Notes under the pieces: model-generated
Seen by the model: the letters and a program-made list of their open reading frames with translations, nothing else
What the model was told of the DNA's origin: nothing
The model's database searches: none
Shown: positions 6,708-14,963 of the stretch, one piece after another
How positions within the stretch are numbered: position 1 is the first letter of the stretch
Layout of the letters: each line of letters begins with the position of its first letter
Position numbers and translations under genes: made by a program
NCBI GenBank assembly: GCA_016463365.1
Contig: JAEMRJ010000021.1
Location: forward strand, 1-23,054
Source: Thermoleophilaceae bacterium
Lineage (GTDB): Bacteria > Actinomycetota > Thermoleophilia > Solirubrobacterales > JACPNS01
Reading direction: 5' to 3'
Length of the DNA: 23,054 nt

Positions 6708-7937
6708 ATGGATTTCGAGCATTCAGACCGCGCCAAGGACTACCTGGAACGGATCGACGCCTTCATCACGACCGAGATCGCGCCGCTCGAGGAACTCGCC
6801 AGACTGGCGATGTTCGACCGCGACCAGGCTGACCGCTGGGTGATCCCGCCGCAGCTTGAGGAGCTGAAGTCGAAGGCGCGCGCCGCGGGACTCTGGAATC
6901 TTTTTCTGCCCGACGAGGAGTACGGCGCCGGCCTCACCAACGTCGAATACGCCGTGCTGGCTGAACGCATGGGCCACTCGTTTCTGGCGCCGGAGGTCTT
7001 CAACTGCAACGCACCCGACACCGGCAACATGGAAGTTCTGCACATGTTCGGCAGCGACGAGCAGAAGGACCGCTGGCTGAAGCCGTTGCTGGCCGGCGAA
7101 GTCCGCTCCGCGTTCTGCATGACCGAGCCTGATGTGGCGTCTTCGGACGCCACAAACATGGAGGCGACGGCGACGATTGAGGGCGACGAGATCGTTCTCA
7201 ACGGTCGCAAGTGGTGGAGCACCGGCGTCGGTCATCCCAACTGCGAGGTGATGATCTACATGGCGCTGACCGATCCGACTGCGCATCGTTACGCGCAGCA
7301 CTCGATGGTGCTGGTGCCGATGGACTCACCGGGAGTGAAGGTTGAGCGGATGCTCACGACGATGGGCTTCTGGGACGAGCCGGGCGGCCACGGCGAAGTC
7401 AGCTTCACGGATGTGCGCCTGCCGACGAGCGCCTTCATCGCCGGACCGGGCCGCGCATTCGAGATCGCGCAGGCGCGACTCGGCCCTGGACGTATCCACC
7501 ACTGCATGCGTCTGATCGGCCTTGCCGAGATGGCGCTCGAGCTGGCGTGCAGGCGCGCAACTGAGCGCGTTGCATTCGGCAAGCCGCTGGCAAACCTCGG
7601 CGGGAACCGCGAGCGGATCGCAGACGCGCGGATCAAGATCGATCAGGCAAGGCTGCTGGTGCTCAACGCCGCCTGGCTGATCGACACGCGCGGCCTCGCC
7701 GGCGCGCTCAGCGCAGTCTCACAGATAAAGGTGATTGCCCCGAACATGGCCCAGGAAGTAGTGGACATGGCGATGCAGATTCACGGCGGTGGTGGCGTGT
7801 CGAACGACTTCCCGCTGGCTGCTGCGTGGACAAACGCGCGCGTACTGCGCCTGGCCGACGGTCCCGACGAGGTTCACCGCGGCGTCGTCGCCCGCATCGA
7901 ACTGCGCAAGTACAGGTCCGAGGAAAGCAAGGGCTGA
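6708..7937 (+). CDS. Acyl-CoA dehydrogenase, ACAD10/11 (LvaC-like) subfamily
   Basis: This FAD enzyme of about 409 residues acts on acyl-CoA. Numbering here uses ATG 6705. It has MTEPDVASSDATNM (139-152), the FAD/substrate strand KWWSTGVG (169-176), the C-terminal signature around 282-294 and QIHGGGGV (358-365). At the usual catalytic Glu position the sequence is LADGPDEVH with D385, the form typical of ACAD10/ACAD11 relatives. GGAGGAG at 6697-6703 fits the second ATG (6708) better than 6705. The next gene encodes an APH-fold kinase 3 nt downstream. In mammalian ACAD10/11 these two domains are fused, and in Pseudomonas LvaA and LvaC they act together on 4-hydroxyacyl-CoA. That substrate is inferred here. 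Confidence 0.93.
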   Translation: MDFEHSDRAKDYLERIDAFITTEIAPLEELARLAMFDRDQADRWVIPPQLEELKSKARAAGLWNLFLPDEEYGAGLTNVEYAVLAERMGHSFLAPEVFNCNAPDTGNMEVLHMFGSDEQKDRWLKPLLAGEVRSAFCMTEPDVASSDATNMEATATIEGDEIVLNGRKWWSTGVGHPNCEVMIYMALTDPTAHRYAQHSMVLVPMDSPGVKVERMLTTMGFWDEPGGHGEVSFTDVRLPTSAFIAGPGRAFEIAQARLGPGRIHHCMRLIGLAEMALELACRRATERVAFGKPLANLGGNRERIADARIKIDQARLLVLNAAWLIDTRGLAGALSAVSQIKVIAPNMAQEVVDMAMQIHGGGGVSNDFPLAAAWTNARVLRLADGPDEVHRGVVARIELRKYRSEESKG

Positions 7938-7940
7938 TCC

Positions 7941-8996
7941 GTGCCGAGCGGCTCGCTCGACCAGGCCGGTGAGGTTCGTGGTGAAGATGCATTCGATGTG
8001 GCTGCCGTTGACGCGTTCCTGAAAGCTCGCGTGGGCCTCTCGGGTACACCCGGCGTCACGCAGTTTCCCGGTGGGGCGTCAAACCTCACGTACCAGCTGA
8101 CCTATCCGGACCGCGAACTGATCCTGCGTCGCCCGCCCGGTGGGCACCTGCCCCGGTCGGGCCACGACATGAAGCGCGAATTCACCGTCCAGTCGAAGCT
8201 CGCCAAGGACTTTCCCTTCGTGCCCGAGATGGTCGCGTTCTGCGACGACAAATCGGTCATCGGAAGCGATTTCTACGTCATGGCCAAGGTGCCGGGGATC
8301 ATCTTGCGCAAGGACCTGCCGACGGACTTCACGCTCTCACCAGAAGCGGCGCGCGCCCTTTCGACCAACTGGGTCGAGCGGCTGGTCGACCTGCACTCCG
8401 TCGATCCGGCGGCCGCAGGTCTGTCTGAGCTCGGCCGCGGCACCGGGTACGTCGAGCGACAGATCGAGGGCTGGAGCAAGCGCTATGACGCCGCGCGAAC
8501 GCGCAATGTCCCAAGCTTCAAGAAAGTCAAGCAGTGGCTGCGCGAGAACCAGCCCGAGGACGTCGGCAACTGCGTCATCCACAACGACTGGCGGCTCGAC
8601 AACGTCGTTCTCGATCCGGAGGACCCGAGCAGGATCATCGCCGTGCTCGACTGGGAGATGGCGACGCTCGGCGATCCGCTGATGGACCTGGGCAGCGCCC
8701 TGGCCTATTGGATCGAGCCGGGCGAGACCGGCATGGCCGAGAAGTTCCGTCTGCAGCCGTCAAACGTGCCCGGGATGCTCACGCGCAGAGAAATCGTGGC
8801 GCTCTACTCCGAGAAGAGCGGCATCGAGATCGACGACTTTCGCTTCTACGAGGTCTACGGCTACTTCCGTCTGGCCGGGATCATCCAGCAGATCTACAAG
8901 CGCTACAGCGAGAAGGAAACTACAAACCCCCGCTTCAAGAACTTCTGGATCGCTGTCTGGTACCTGCACGGCCATGCCCGCCGTTCGATGCGCTGA
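7941..8996 (+). CDS. APH-fold phosphotransferase (ACAD10/11 kinase-domain / LvaA-like)
   Basis: This is a 351-residue kinase of the aminoglycoside phosphotransferase superfamily. It has a Gly-rich loop FPGGASNLTY (42-51), catalytic loop HNDWRLDN (214-221; D216 as base, N221 as metal ligand) and the metal-binding Asp in LDWEMATLGDP (D237). The 'HNDwRLDN...LDWEMATLGDPLMDLG' style is that of the kinase domain fused to acyl-CoA dehydrogenase in ACAD10/11, rather than of antibiotic-resistance enzymes. It starts at GTG 7941, 3 nt after the dehydrogenase stop, with AAGGG at 7929-7933 as ribosome-binding site. It ends overlapping the next gene. The likely role, by homology, is phosphorylating a hydroxyacyl-CoA. 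Confidence 0.92.
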   Translation: MPSGSLDQAGEVRGEDAFDVAAVDAFLKARVGLSGTPGVTQFPGGASNLTYQLTYPDRELILRRPPGGHLPRSGHDMKREFTVQSKLAKDFPFVPEMVAFCDDKSVIGSDFYVMAKVPGIILRKDLPTDFTLSPEAARALSTNWVERLVDLHSVDPAAAGLSELGRGTGYVERQIEGWSKRYDAARTRNVPSFKKVKQWLRENQPEDVGNCVIHNDWRLDNVVLDPEDPSRIIAVLDWEMATLGDPLMDLGSALAYWIEPGETGMAEKFRLQPSNVPGMLTRREIVALYSEKSGIEIDDFRFYEVYGYFRLAGIIQQIYKRYSEKETTNPRFKNFWIAVWYLHGHARRSMR

Positions 8997-9682
8997 TGGC
9001 AGTCATCCGGCTCATCCGACACGGCCAGGCATCGTTCGGGCTGAAGAACTACGACCAGCTCTCGGAGCTTGGCGTCCGGCAGTCCACGGCGCTGGGCCGG
9101 TCGCTGAAAGAGCGCGAGGTTGAAGCAGACCTCGTGATCTGCGGAGCGATGAAGCGCCACGCGCAGACCGCAGAGGCGACGCTCGAGGCGATGGGGCTCG
9201 GCCCGCAGGAGCGGATCGACGAGCGCTGGAACGAGTTCGATCACGAGGAGGTGATCGTGAGGCAGAAGCCGGCCTACAGGTCGAAGACGCTGATGGTCGC
9301 CGACCTTGCGCGCAAGGGCGACCCGCGTCATCAGTTCCAGCTCTTGTTCGACGACGCACTCGCGCGCTGGTCCGCGGGACTGCACGACGACGAGTACAGC
9401 GAATCATGGACCGACTTCGTCGCCCGCGCCCAAGCGGGGCTGCAGGCGCTTGAATCCGAGGACGGCGCCAAGAACGTCCTCGTCTTCACCTCGGGTGGAC
9501 CGATCAGTGCCGTCGCCGCCGCGCTGCTGGGCCTTGGTTCTGACGGCTGGATGCGGCTCAACCGAACCTGCGCCAACTGTTCTGAGACGAAGATCGTCTC
9601 CGGTCGCAGCGGGACAACCCTGGTCACGTGGAATGCGCACACCTGGTTCGATGTCGACCGCCGCCTGCTCTCATACCGCTAG
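8996..9682 (+). CDS. Histidine phosphatase (phosphoglycerate mutase-like) family protein with substituted second His
   Basis: The 228-residue protein starts at ATG 8996, overlapping the kinase stop (TGATG). The phosphoacceptor motif LIRHG has H9, flanked by R8; R54 in AMKRHAQTAEA fits the second phosphate-binding Arg, and E80 in WNEFDHEE may be the acid. The second catalytic His, normally in a 'vsHGG' motif, is replaced: the segment reads VFTSGGPIS with S166. Coupling to the kinase suggests it acts on the same phosphorylated intermediate. Activity may be reduced or altered. It ends convergently with the TetR gene, the two stop codons sharing CTAG (9679-9682). Confidence 0.9.
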   Translation: MAVIRLIRHGQASFGLKNYDQLSELGVRQSTALGRSLKEREVEADLVICGAMKRHAQTAEATLEAMGLGPQERIDERWNEFDHEEVIVRQKPAYRSKTLMVADLARKGDPRHQFQLLFDDALARWSAGLHDDEYSESWTDFVARAQAGLQALESEDGAKNVLVFTSGGPISAVAAALLGLGSDGWMRLNRTCANCSETKIVSGRSGTTLVTWNAHTWFDVDRRLLSYR

Positions 9683-10305
9683 CCGCTCCGGCCCGCCGAG
9701 ACGCCCTCAAACATCAACGCGACACCGGCGTCGATCCAACGCATCCAGAGCTCGCGCGGCGTGTCTTCGGCGATCGCGCGCCGCGTGCCCTCGAAGATCA
9801 GTCCGACAAGCGCCTGGGCGGTGATCTCGACATCCATGTCAGGGCGCAGAAACCCCTTCGCGAGGCCGTTGCGCAGGAATATTTCGGTGTAGGCGGCGTA
9901 GGCCTCAAACGAGCGCTGAGTTGCAGATGTGTCGATCGCGACTGACTGGACGTGCAGCAGAGTGAATGCCTCCGGGTGCGATTCGAGCTTCTCGAACATG
10001 CGCAACATGATCCGAGTGGTCTGAGCGCGGTACTCCTCGACGGTGCCGGATGCGTGCGGGTCCTCGTCCGAGAGCGCCGACGCGATGTCCAGGATCGCGC
10101 GGTCAAGCACCTGCACCGCGATGTCCTGCTTGTTCTCGAAGTAGCGGTAGAACGTGCCATGACCGATTCCGAGTTCGGTGGCGATGTCGGCGATGCCGGT
10201 TTCGTTGTAGCCCTTGGTCGCAAAGATCCGCTGCGCGGCGTCGAGGATCTCTTCGCGGCGCGCCTCTGCTCGAGCCGCGCGGCGCTCGGCGGCGGTAGCG
10301 GTCAT
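9679..10305 (-). CDS. TetR-family transcriptional regulator
   Basis: The 208-residue protein has an N-terminal helix-turn-helix domain: RREEILDAAQRIFATKGYNE (17-36), then IADIATELGIGHGTFYRYFENKQD (38-61), the classic TetR recognition-helix segment. The C-terminal ligand domain is helical and divergent. The frame is open further upstream, but the ATG at 10305 overlaps the SDR stop (ATGA), so this start is preferred. It is the last gene of the monooxygenase-SDR-TetR operon, hence probably an autoregulator. The best operator candidate is the perfect palindrome at 12741-12756. The effector is unknown, perhaps a ketone or acyl-CoA handled by the operon. Confidence 0.92.
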   Translation of the reverse strand: MTATAAERRAARAEARREEILDAAQRIFATKGYNETGIADIATELGIGHGTFYRYFENKQDIAVQVLDRAILDIASALSDEDPHASGTVEEYRAQTTRIMLRMFEKLESHPEAFTLLHVQSVAIDTSATQRSFEAYAAYTEIFLRNGLAKGFLRPDMDVEITAQALVGLIFEGTRRAIAEDTPRELWMRWIDAGVALMFEGVSAGRSG

Positions 10306-11192
10306 CTGATCTTCGACTCCTCGGCCTGCTCGGCGCGCGTGCCCGAGCTTGAGCCGGCGATGCGCTCGTCGTACTTGTCGCGCGTCTTCCGGTCGATCCG
10401 CGTGTGGTCGAGCAGACGGTGCACGCCGATCCACTTCTTCAAGGTGGCGAGCAGTCGGGTCGGAAGCATCACCGGAAGGGCGGGGTAGATGCCGTACCAA
10501 CGCGGAACCGCGATCTCTTCGCGACGGTTCTCGACTGAGCCGACGATCGCCTCTGAGACCTGTTCGGGCTTCAAGAGCCCGATCCGCTCGGTGGGCAGGC
10601 CGCTCGTCAACTCGGTGCGAACCGCATTGGGCATGACGGTCGAGATCGATACACCGGTGCCTGCAAGCTCATCGCGGACCGAAGCGGAGAGGCCGACGAC
10701 GGCGTGCTTGGTCGCCGAGTAGACAGCCAGTCCCGGCACCGGGAATTTGCCGGCCATTGAGGCAACGTTCACGACGTGGCCGCGCCCGCGCTCGATCATC
10801 AACGGAAGCACCGCACGCATACCGATGATCGGCCCACGGAAGTTCACGTCGATCTGCGTCTCGGTCACTGAGTCGGGCTCGTTGAGGAACGGTCCGGCGG
10901 GCATGATGCCTGCGTTGTTGATCAACACGTCGATCGGGCCGACTTCGCGCTCGATCGTCGCGATGAAGTTTGCGAAGGAATCGCGGTCGGTCACGTCAAG
11001 GCGAAATCCGCGGGAGCGCGGTCCGACCGCAGCAGCGGCCTCGACCGTCGCCTGCTCGTCGAGGTCACCGATCACCACGACTGCACCGCGAGCGCTGAAG
11101 TCCTTTGCTGTCTGCAGGCCGATTCCGCGAGCGCCGCCGGTGATCGCGACCACAGCGCCGATCAATGAGATGGGGGCTGGGTTCTTGTTCAT
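10302..11192 (-). CDS. Short-chain dehydrogenase/reductase (SDR)
   Basis: This is a 296-residue classical SDR. It has the cofactor motif TGGARGIG (18-25), NNAG (92-95), and catalytic S145, Y158 and K162 in the order S...YSATK. D43 after strand 2 (GDLDEQ) favours NAD(H). A basic C-terminal extension of about 40 residues follows the Rossmann domain, as in several membrane-associated SDRs. The start overlaps the monooxygenase stop by ATGA and its own stop overlaps the TetR start in the same way. It likely interconverts an alcohol and the ketone used by the monooxygenase; substrate unknown. Confidence 0.93.
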   Translation of the reverse strand: MNKNPAPISLIGAVVAITGGARGIGLQTAKDFSARGAVVVIGDLDEQATVEAAAAVGPRSRGFRLDVTDRDSFANFIATIEREVGPIDVLINNAGIMPAGPFLNEPDSVTETQIDVNFRGPIIGMRAVLPLMIERGRGHVVNVASMAGKFPVPGLAVYSATKHAVVGLSASVRDELAGTGVSISTVMPNAVRTELTSGLPTERIGLLKPEQVSEAIVGSVENRREEIAVPRWYGIYPALPVMLPTRLLATLKKWIGVHRLLDHTRIDRKTRDKYDERIAGSSSGTRAEQAEESKIR

Positions 11193-12697
11193 GCGTTCAC
11201 AGTTTCCTTTGCGGGTTCGCCCGGCGTGGGCACGCCGGGCATGGTCACCTGATAATCGTCGAGGTCGAAGTTCTGTGTGTCACGGCGGAAACGCAGCGTC
11301 GTCCACGGGTAGATCGCTGAGTTGCGGCCGGTCGAATCGATGTAGTAACTCGAGCATCCGCCGTCGTTCCAGACTGTGCCGCGCAGCGAGTCCTGGACTT
11401 CAGCGTTCCAGACATCCTGCACGTGCTGCTTGACCTCAATGGTCGCGGCGCCGATCCGCTCGGCCTTCTCGATCCCGCTCACGACATAGTCGGCGAGCAG
11501 CTCGATCAGCGTGCTGACCGAGCCGTGGCCGTTGCCGACATTCGGTCCGAGCATCACGAAGGCGTTGGGGTAGCCGTGGACCGCGACTGACTGATAGGCG
11601 TAGGGACTGCCCTGCCAGAGGTCCGAGAGCAGCTCGCCGCCGCGACCGCGCACGCGCTTGGCGACCTCGGGGTCGGTCACCTTGAAACCGGTCGAGTAGA
11701 TGATCACGTCGGCTTCGTGGTGCACTCCGGTGCTGTCCACCAGCCCGGTCGCCGTGATTTCGCTGACGCCGTGCGAGACGATCTGGGCGTTGTCTGCCGT
11801 GATCGCCGGGTACCAGTGGTTGCTGAAGAGAATGCGCTTGCAGCCCATGGCGAAGTGCGGGGTGAGCTCTTCGCGGAGCTTCTCGTCCGGCACCTGCTTC
11901 TTCAGGTGGCGCAGCGCGATCTTCTCAAGCGGACGCATCCTGCTGGGTCGGCGCTCAAGCAGCTGAAGGCCTTCGCTGCTGATGTAGATCATGTTTGCGA
12001 CGAACTGGTTGATCCACGGAAAGCGACGATAGAACGACTTCTTCAGCTTGCTCGCCCTGCGGTTGAAGCGCGGCATCACCCAGGGGGCCGTGCGCTGAAA
12101 GAGGATCAATTTGCCGACCTGCTTCTGGATGACCGGCACGTACTGGATTGCCGAAGCGCCCGTGCCGATGACGGCGACGCGCTTTCCCGTGAGGTCGACG
12201 TCGTGATCCCAGTGCGCTGTGTGAAATGCCTCGCCGCTGAAGGCTTCAACGCCGGGGAGGTCGGGGAGGTCGGCCTCGTGCATCGGTCCGGCGCAGGTGA
12301 TCACGTATTTGGCGATGATCGTTCCGTGGTTGGTGTGAACGGTCCACTGACTCTCGGCTTCGTCCCACTCGGCTATTTCGCCGGCAGTGCTGAACTGCAC
12401 GTGCTCAGGAACGCCGAAGCGGTCGGCGACGTCGTCGAGGTACTTCTCGATCTGGGGCTGCAGTGCGAAGGTGTAGTCCCAGTCGGGGTTTCGCGCGTAG
12501 CTGAACGAATAGATGATCGACGGGGTGTCAGCGCCAGCCATCGGATAGGTGTTCTCGCGCCAGGTTCCGCCGAGCTTTGCGGCCTTCTCGATCAGGATGT
12601 AGTCGTCGATTCCGGCCTGGTTGAGGCGGATTGCGGTTCCGATTCCGCTGTATCCGCCGCCGATCACGAGGACTTTGGTCTGCTGTGTGGCATTCAC
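11189..12697 (-). CDS. Type I Baeyer-Villiger (flavin-containing) monooxygenase
   Basis: This 502-residue FAD/NADPH enzyme would insert oxygen into a ketone to give an ester or lactone. It has an FAD Rossmann motif GGGYSGIG (13-20) and an NADPH motif GTGASA (178-183). The BVMO fingerprint FxGxxxHxxxW(P/D) is F153-SG-EAF-H159-TAH-W163-D164. The start is GTG 12697, preceded by GGGAG at about 7 nt spacing. It is the first gene of a three-gene operon whose members overlap by 4 nt. The order BVMO-SDR fits stepwise oxidation alcohol to ketone to ester. A perfect palindrome lies 44 nt upstream of the start. Confidence 0.94.
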   Translation of the reverse strand: MNATQQTKVLVIGGGYSGIGTAIRLNQAGIDDYILIEKAAKLGGTWRENTYPMAGADTPSIIYSFSYARNPDWDYTFALQPQIEKYLDDVADRFGVPEHVQFSTAGEIAEWDEAESQWTVHTNHGTIIAKYVITCAGPMHEADLPDLPGVEAFSGEAFHTAHWDHDVDLTGKRVAVIGTGASAIQYVPVIQKQVGKLILFQRTAPWVMPRFNRRASKLKKSFYRRFPWINQFVANMIYISSEGLQLLERRPSRMRPLEKIALRHLKKQVPDEKLREELTPHFAMGCKRILFSNHWYPAITADNAQIVSHGVSEITATGLVDSTGVHHEADVIIYSTGFKVTDPEVAKRVRGRGGELLSDLWQGSPYAYQSVAVHGYPNAFVMLGPNVGNGHGSVSTLIELLADYVVSGIEKAERIGAATIEVKQHVQDVWNAEVQDSLRGTVWNDGGCSSYYIDSTGRNSAIYPWTTLRFRRDTQNFDLDDYQVTMPGVPTPGEPAKETVNA

Positions 12698-12740
12698 GCC
12701 GCTACTCCCGCTGGGTGAGTTTCATTTTGAGAATTGAAAA

Positions 12741-12756
12741 GAATGACATGTCATTC
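12741..12756. promoter_or_regulatory. Perfect 16 bp palindrome, candidate TetR operator
   Basis: GAATGACATGTCATTC reads identically on both strands. It lies 44 bp upstream of the monooxygenase start and 98 bp upstream of the divergent secreted-protein gene. On the minus strand ATGACA within it could serve as -35, with an AT-rich CTCAAAATG stretch about 17-19 nt on. Length and symmetry suit a TetR dimer, and the operon encodes one. This is inference from position and symmetry. Confidence 0.6.
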
Positions 12757-12853
12757 CGTTTTTCGGCAGCATACAACAATCCTTGGTGAGTGGAAGGTGA
12801 GTTGCATCGAAACCGCGACTAAAGGCCAGTGCGGGTGTTCGGGAAAGAGAACG

Positions 12854-13930
12854 ATGATGCCCGGTTCGGTCAAACCAACTCTTCGTCGCGCGCGACTGCT
12901 CACTCTCGCCACGGTCGTGGTCGCAGCGCTGGCTGCGACCGCAGTTGCCCCCGCCGGTGCGTCCGCGGCGAGTGTGTTCGACGGCCAGGGCATGTGGATC
13001 TGGTACGTCGGTCAGGCCGAGAAGGGCAACGTCGCCAAGATCGCCGCCAAGGCCAAGAAGCACAAGGTCAAGACAGTTTTTGTCAAGAGCTCCGACGGCG
13101 GCAACTGGTGGCGCCAGTGGGACGACTTCGTCGCGCCGCTGAAGGCCGCGGGACTGAAGGTCTGCGCCTGGCAGTACGTCTACGGCACCGGGCCCGTGAT
13201 GGAGGCGAATCTCGCTGCGCGGGCCGCGAAATCAGGCGCCGACTGCATCGTGATCGATGCCGAGGTCGAGTACAAGAACCGGTACTCCGAGGCCGACAAA
13301 TACATCAAGAAGCTGCGCTCGGTGATCGGCAGCGACTACCCGGTCGGCTTCACGAGCTTCGCCTATCCGGACTTCCACCCGACGATTCCCTACAGCGTTT
13401 TCCTGGGGCCGGGCGGAGCGCAGTGGAACCTGCCGCAGATGTACTTCCACGCCTTCAAGGTCAAGATTCCGCAGGTTTTCTACCACACGTACACGCTCAA
13501 TCAGATCTACCAGCGCCCGATCCATCCGCTCGGTCAGACCTATGAAGGCGTCTCGGCCGCGCAGGCGCTGCAGTTCCGCCGGTATGCCAAGCGCTACCGC
13601 GCGCCGGGCTACAGCTGGTGGGTCTGGCACGACACACGCCCCAAGACCTGGTCGGCGCTGGGCAAGAAGCTCCCGCCGTCCTCCGCCAAGCCGCTGCTGC
13701 CCTACCCCTTGCTGCGCCAGGGCTACAAGAGCGACATGGTCCGCTGGTGCAAGCTGAAGCTGAACGCCGCCGGAGCGAAGCTGAGCACGAATCTTTCCTA
13801 CGACGCCAGGATGACCGCAGCCGTGAGAGATTTTCAGACGCGCCGCGGGCTGGTCGTGACCGGCCAGGTCGACGCGGCCACATGGCCCGTGCTGCAGGCG
13901 GTCCAGTTGCCACCGCTGGGATCACGATGA
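12854..13930 (+). CDS. Secreted putative glycoside-hydrolase-like protein with peptidoglycan-binding domain
   Basis: The product is about 358 residues. A basic N-terminus and hydrophobic stretch (15-36) ending AGASAAS form a signal peptide. The central region (about 45-265) looks like a TIM-barrel-type domain: MWIWYV, VFVKSSDGGNW, CAWQYVYG, CIVIDAEVEY (131-140, with D135 and E137 as possible catalytic acids) and YSWWVWHD. It matches no family I can name with certainty. The C-terminal part (about 285-347) is a peptidoglycan-binding type 1 domain ending in QTRRGLVVTGQVDAATW. It probably acts on or anchors to the cell wall. ATG 12854 or 12857 is chosen because the signal peptide starts there; longer upstream frames lack it. 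Confidence 0.82.
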   Translation: MMPGSVKPTLRRARLLTLATVVVAALAATAVAPAGASAASVFDGQGMWIWYVGQAEKGNVAKIAAKAKKHKVKTVFVKSSDGGNWWRQWDDFVAPLKAAGLKVCAWQYVYGTGPVMEANLAARAAKSGADCIVIDAEVEYKNRYSEADKYIKKLRSVIGSDYPVGFTSFAYPDFHPTIPYSVFLGPGGAQWNLPQMYFHAFKVKIPQVFYHTYTLNQIYQRPIHPLGQTYEGVSAAQALQFRRYAKRYRAPGYSWWVWHDTRPKTWSALGKKLPPSSAKPLLPYPLLRQGYKSDMVRWCKLKLNAAGAKLSTNLSYDARMTAAVRDFQTRRGLVVTGQVDAATWPVLQAVQLPPLGSR

Positions 13931-13945
13931 CGCCGGCGCGCCGCA

Positions 13946-13951
13946 TACGCT
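13946..13951 (+). promoter_or_regulatory. Putative -10 box (TACGCT) of the yaaA gene
   Basis: TACGCT fits TANNNT and ends 7 nt before GTG 13959, with no Shine-Dalgarno between them. This suggests a leaderless transcript and supports the GTG start. Confidence 0.35.
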
Positions 13952-13958
13952 CCCGCGC

Positions 13959-14750
13959 GTGCTCGTACTCCTACCGCCATCCGAGGGAAAAGCAGGCGCC
14001 CCTCCCGGTGCGCCTCCGGCCGACTTGTCAGCGCTTGCGCATCCCGAGCTCACGCCGCAACGCGAGAGGCTGATCGAGAAGCTCGACGGGTTGACGCACG
14101 TCGACCCGAAGCGAGCCTTGAAGGCGCTGGGGCTCGGCAGATCCCAGGTCGATGAGATCGCGCGAAACGCGGACCTCCTGCACGCCCCGGCGGCTCCGGC
14201 TGCCGACGTGTACACCGGCGTTCTGTACCAGTACCTCGATCTGCACTCATTGAAGAAGGCGGCGCGTGCGCGCGCGGCTGAGCGGATTCTGATCCAGTCT
14301 GCGCTGTGGGGCGTGGTGCGGCTGGAGGATCGGATTCCGGCCTACCGGCTGGGGATCGGCGCGTCGCTGCCGCGGATGAAGGGGCTGGCTGCATTCTGGA
14401 AGCCGGCGTTGACCAGGGCTTTGCCTTCTGACGGGCTGGTCGTGGACATGCGCTCGGGCGGGTATGTTGCGGCGTGGAAGCCGGCAGATGGTGTGTTGCT
14501 GGGCGTGCGCGTGTTCGTCGAGGAAGACGGCGAGCGCAACGTGGTGACGCACATGGCCAAGGCGACGCGGGGAGACGTGGCTCGGATCCTCGCGGAGTCC
14601 CGCGATGTGTCCGATGAACCCGCCGGTGTGGAGAAGATCGTCGCCGACGCCGGCCTACGCACTGAGTTGGTCGAGCCGACGCGTGCGGCTGACCCCTGGA
14701 ATCTCGACATCATTCTCACGGAACGAGTAGGCCGCCTTACAAAGTCGTAA
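13959..14750 (+). CDS. yaaA: YaaA / UPF0246 family protein (peroxide stress, DNA-binding fold)
   Basis: The 263-residue protein begins with LLPPSEGK (4-11), the YaaA signature. Later family motifs are DVYTGVLYQYLD, a SALWGVVRLEDRIPAYRL region and LVVDMRSGGYVAAW. E. coli YaaA lowers intracellular free iron and protects DNA and proteins during peroxide stress, and its fold binds DNA. The same role is plausible here but unproven. The GTG start at 13959 begins the family motif almost at once. It lies 28 nt after the secreted-protein gene; tRNA-Leu follows on the opposite strand. Confidence 0.9.
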   Translation: MLVLLPPSEGKAGAPPGAPPADLSALAHPELTPQRERLIEKLDGLTHVDPKRALKALGLGRSQVDEIARNADLLHAPAAPAADVYTGVLYQYLDLHSLKKAARARAAERILIQSALWGVVRLEDRIPAYRLGIGASLPRMKGLAAFWKPALTRALPSDGLVVDMRSGGYVAAWKPADGVLLGVRVFVEEDGERNVVTHMAKATRGDVARILAESRDVSDEPAGVEKIVADAGLRTELVEPTRAADPWNLDIILTERVGRLTKS

Positions 14751-14794
14751 GGAAGCCTGCTCGTGATCGCAGCCTTTGAGAGCACTGCGAGATA

Positions 14795-14880
<86 letters not shown>

Positions 14881-14963
14881 GAGGGCTTGCGAAGTGTAGT
14901 TGCCGTTCTGGGAGATTCAGTTGGCGCCGCAACTTCATTCACCTATGGTGGTTGGTGATTTCG

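Noticed and set aside
7941..8996. Antibiotic-resistance aminoglycoside phosphotransferase
   Set aside because: The fold is shared, but the motif style and coupling to an acyl-CoA dehydrogenase fit the ACAD10/11 kinase domain instead.
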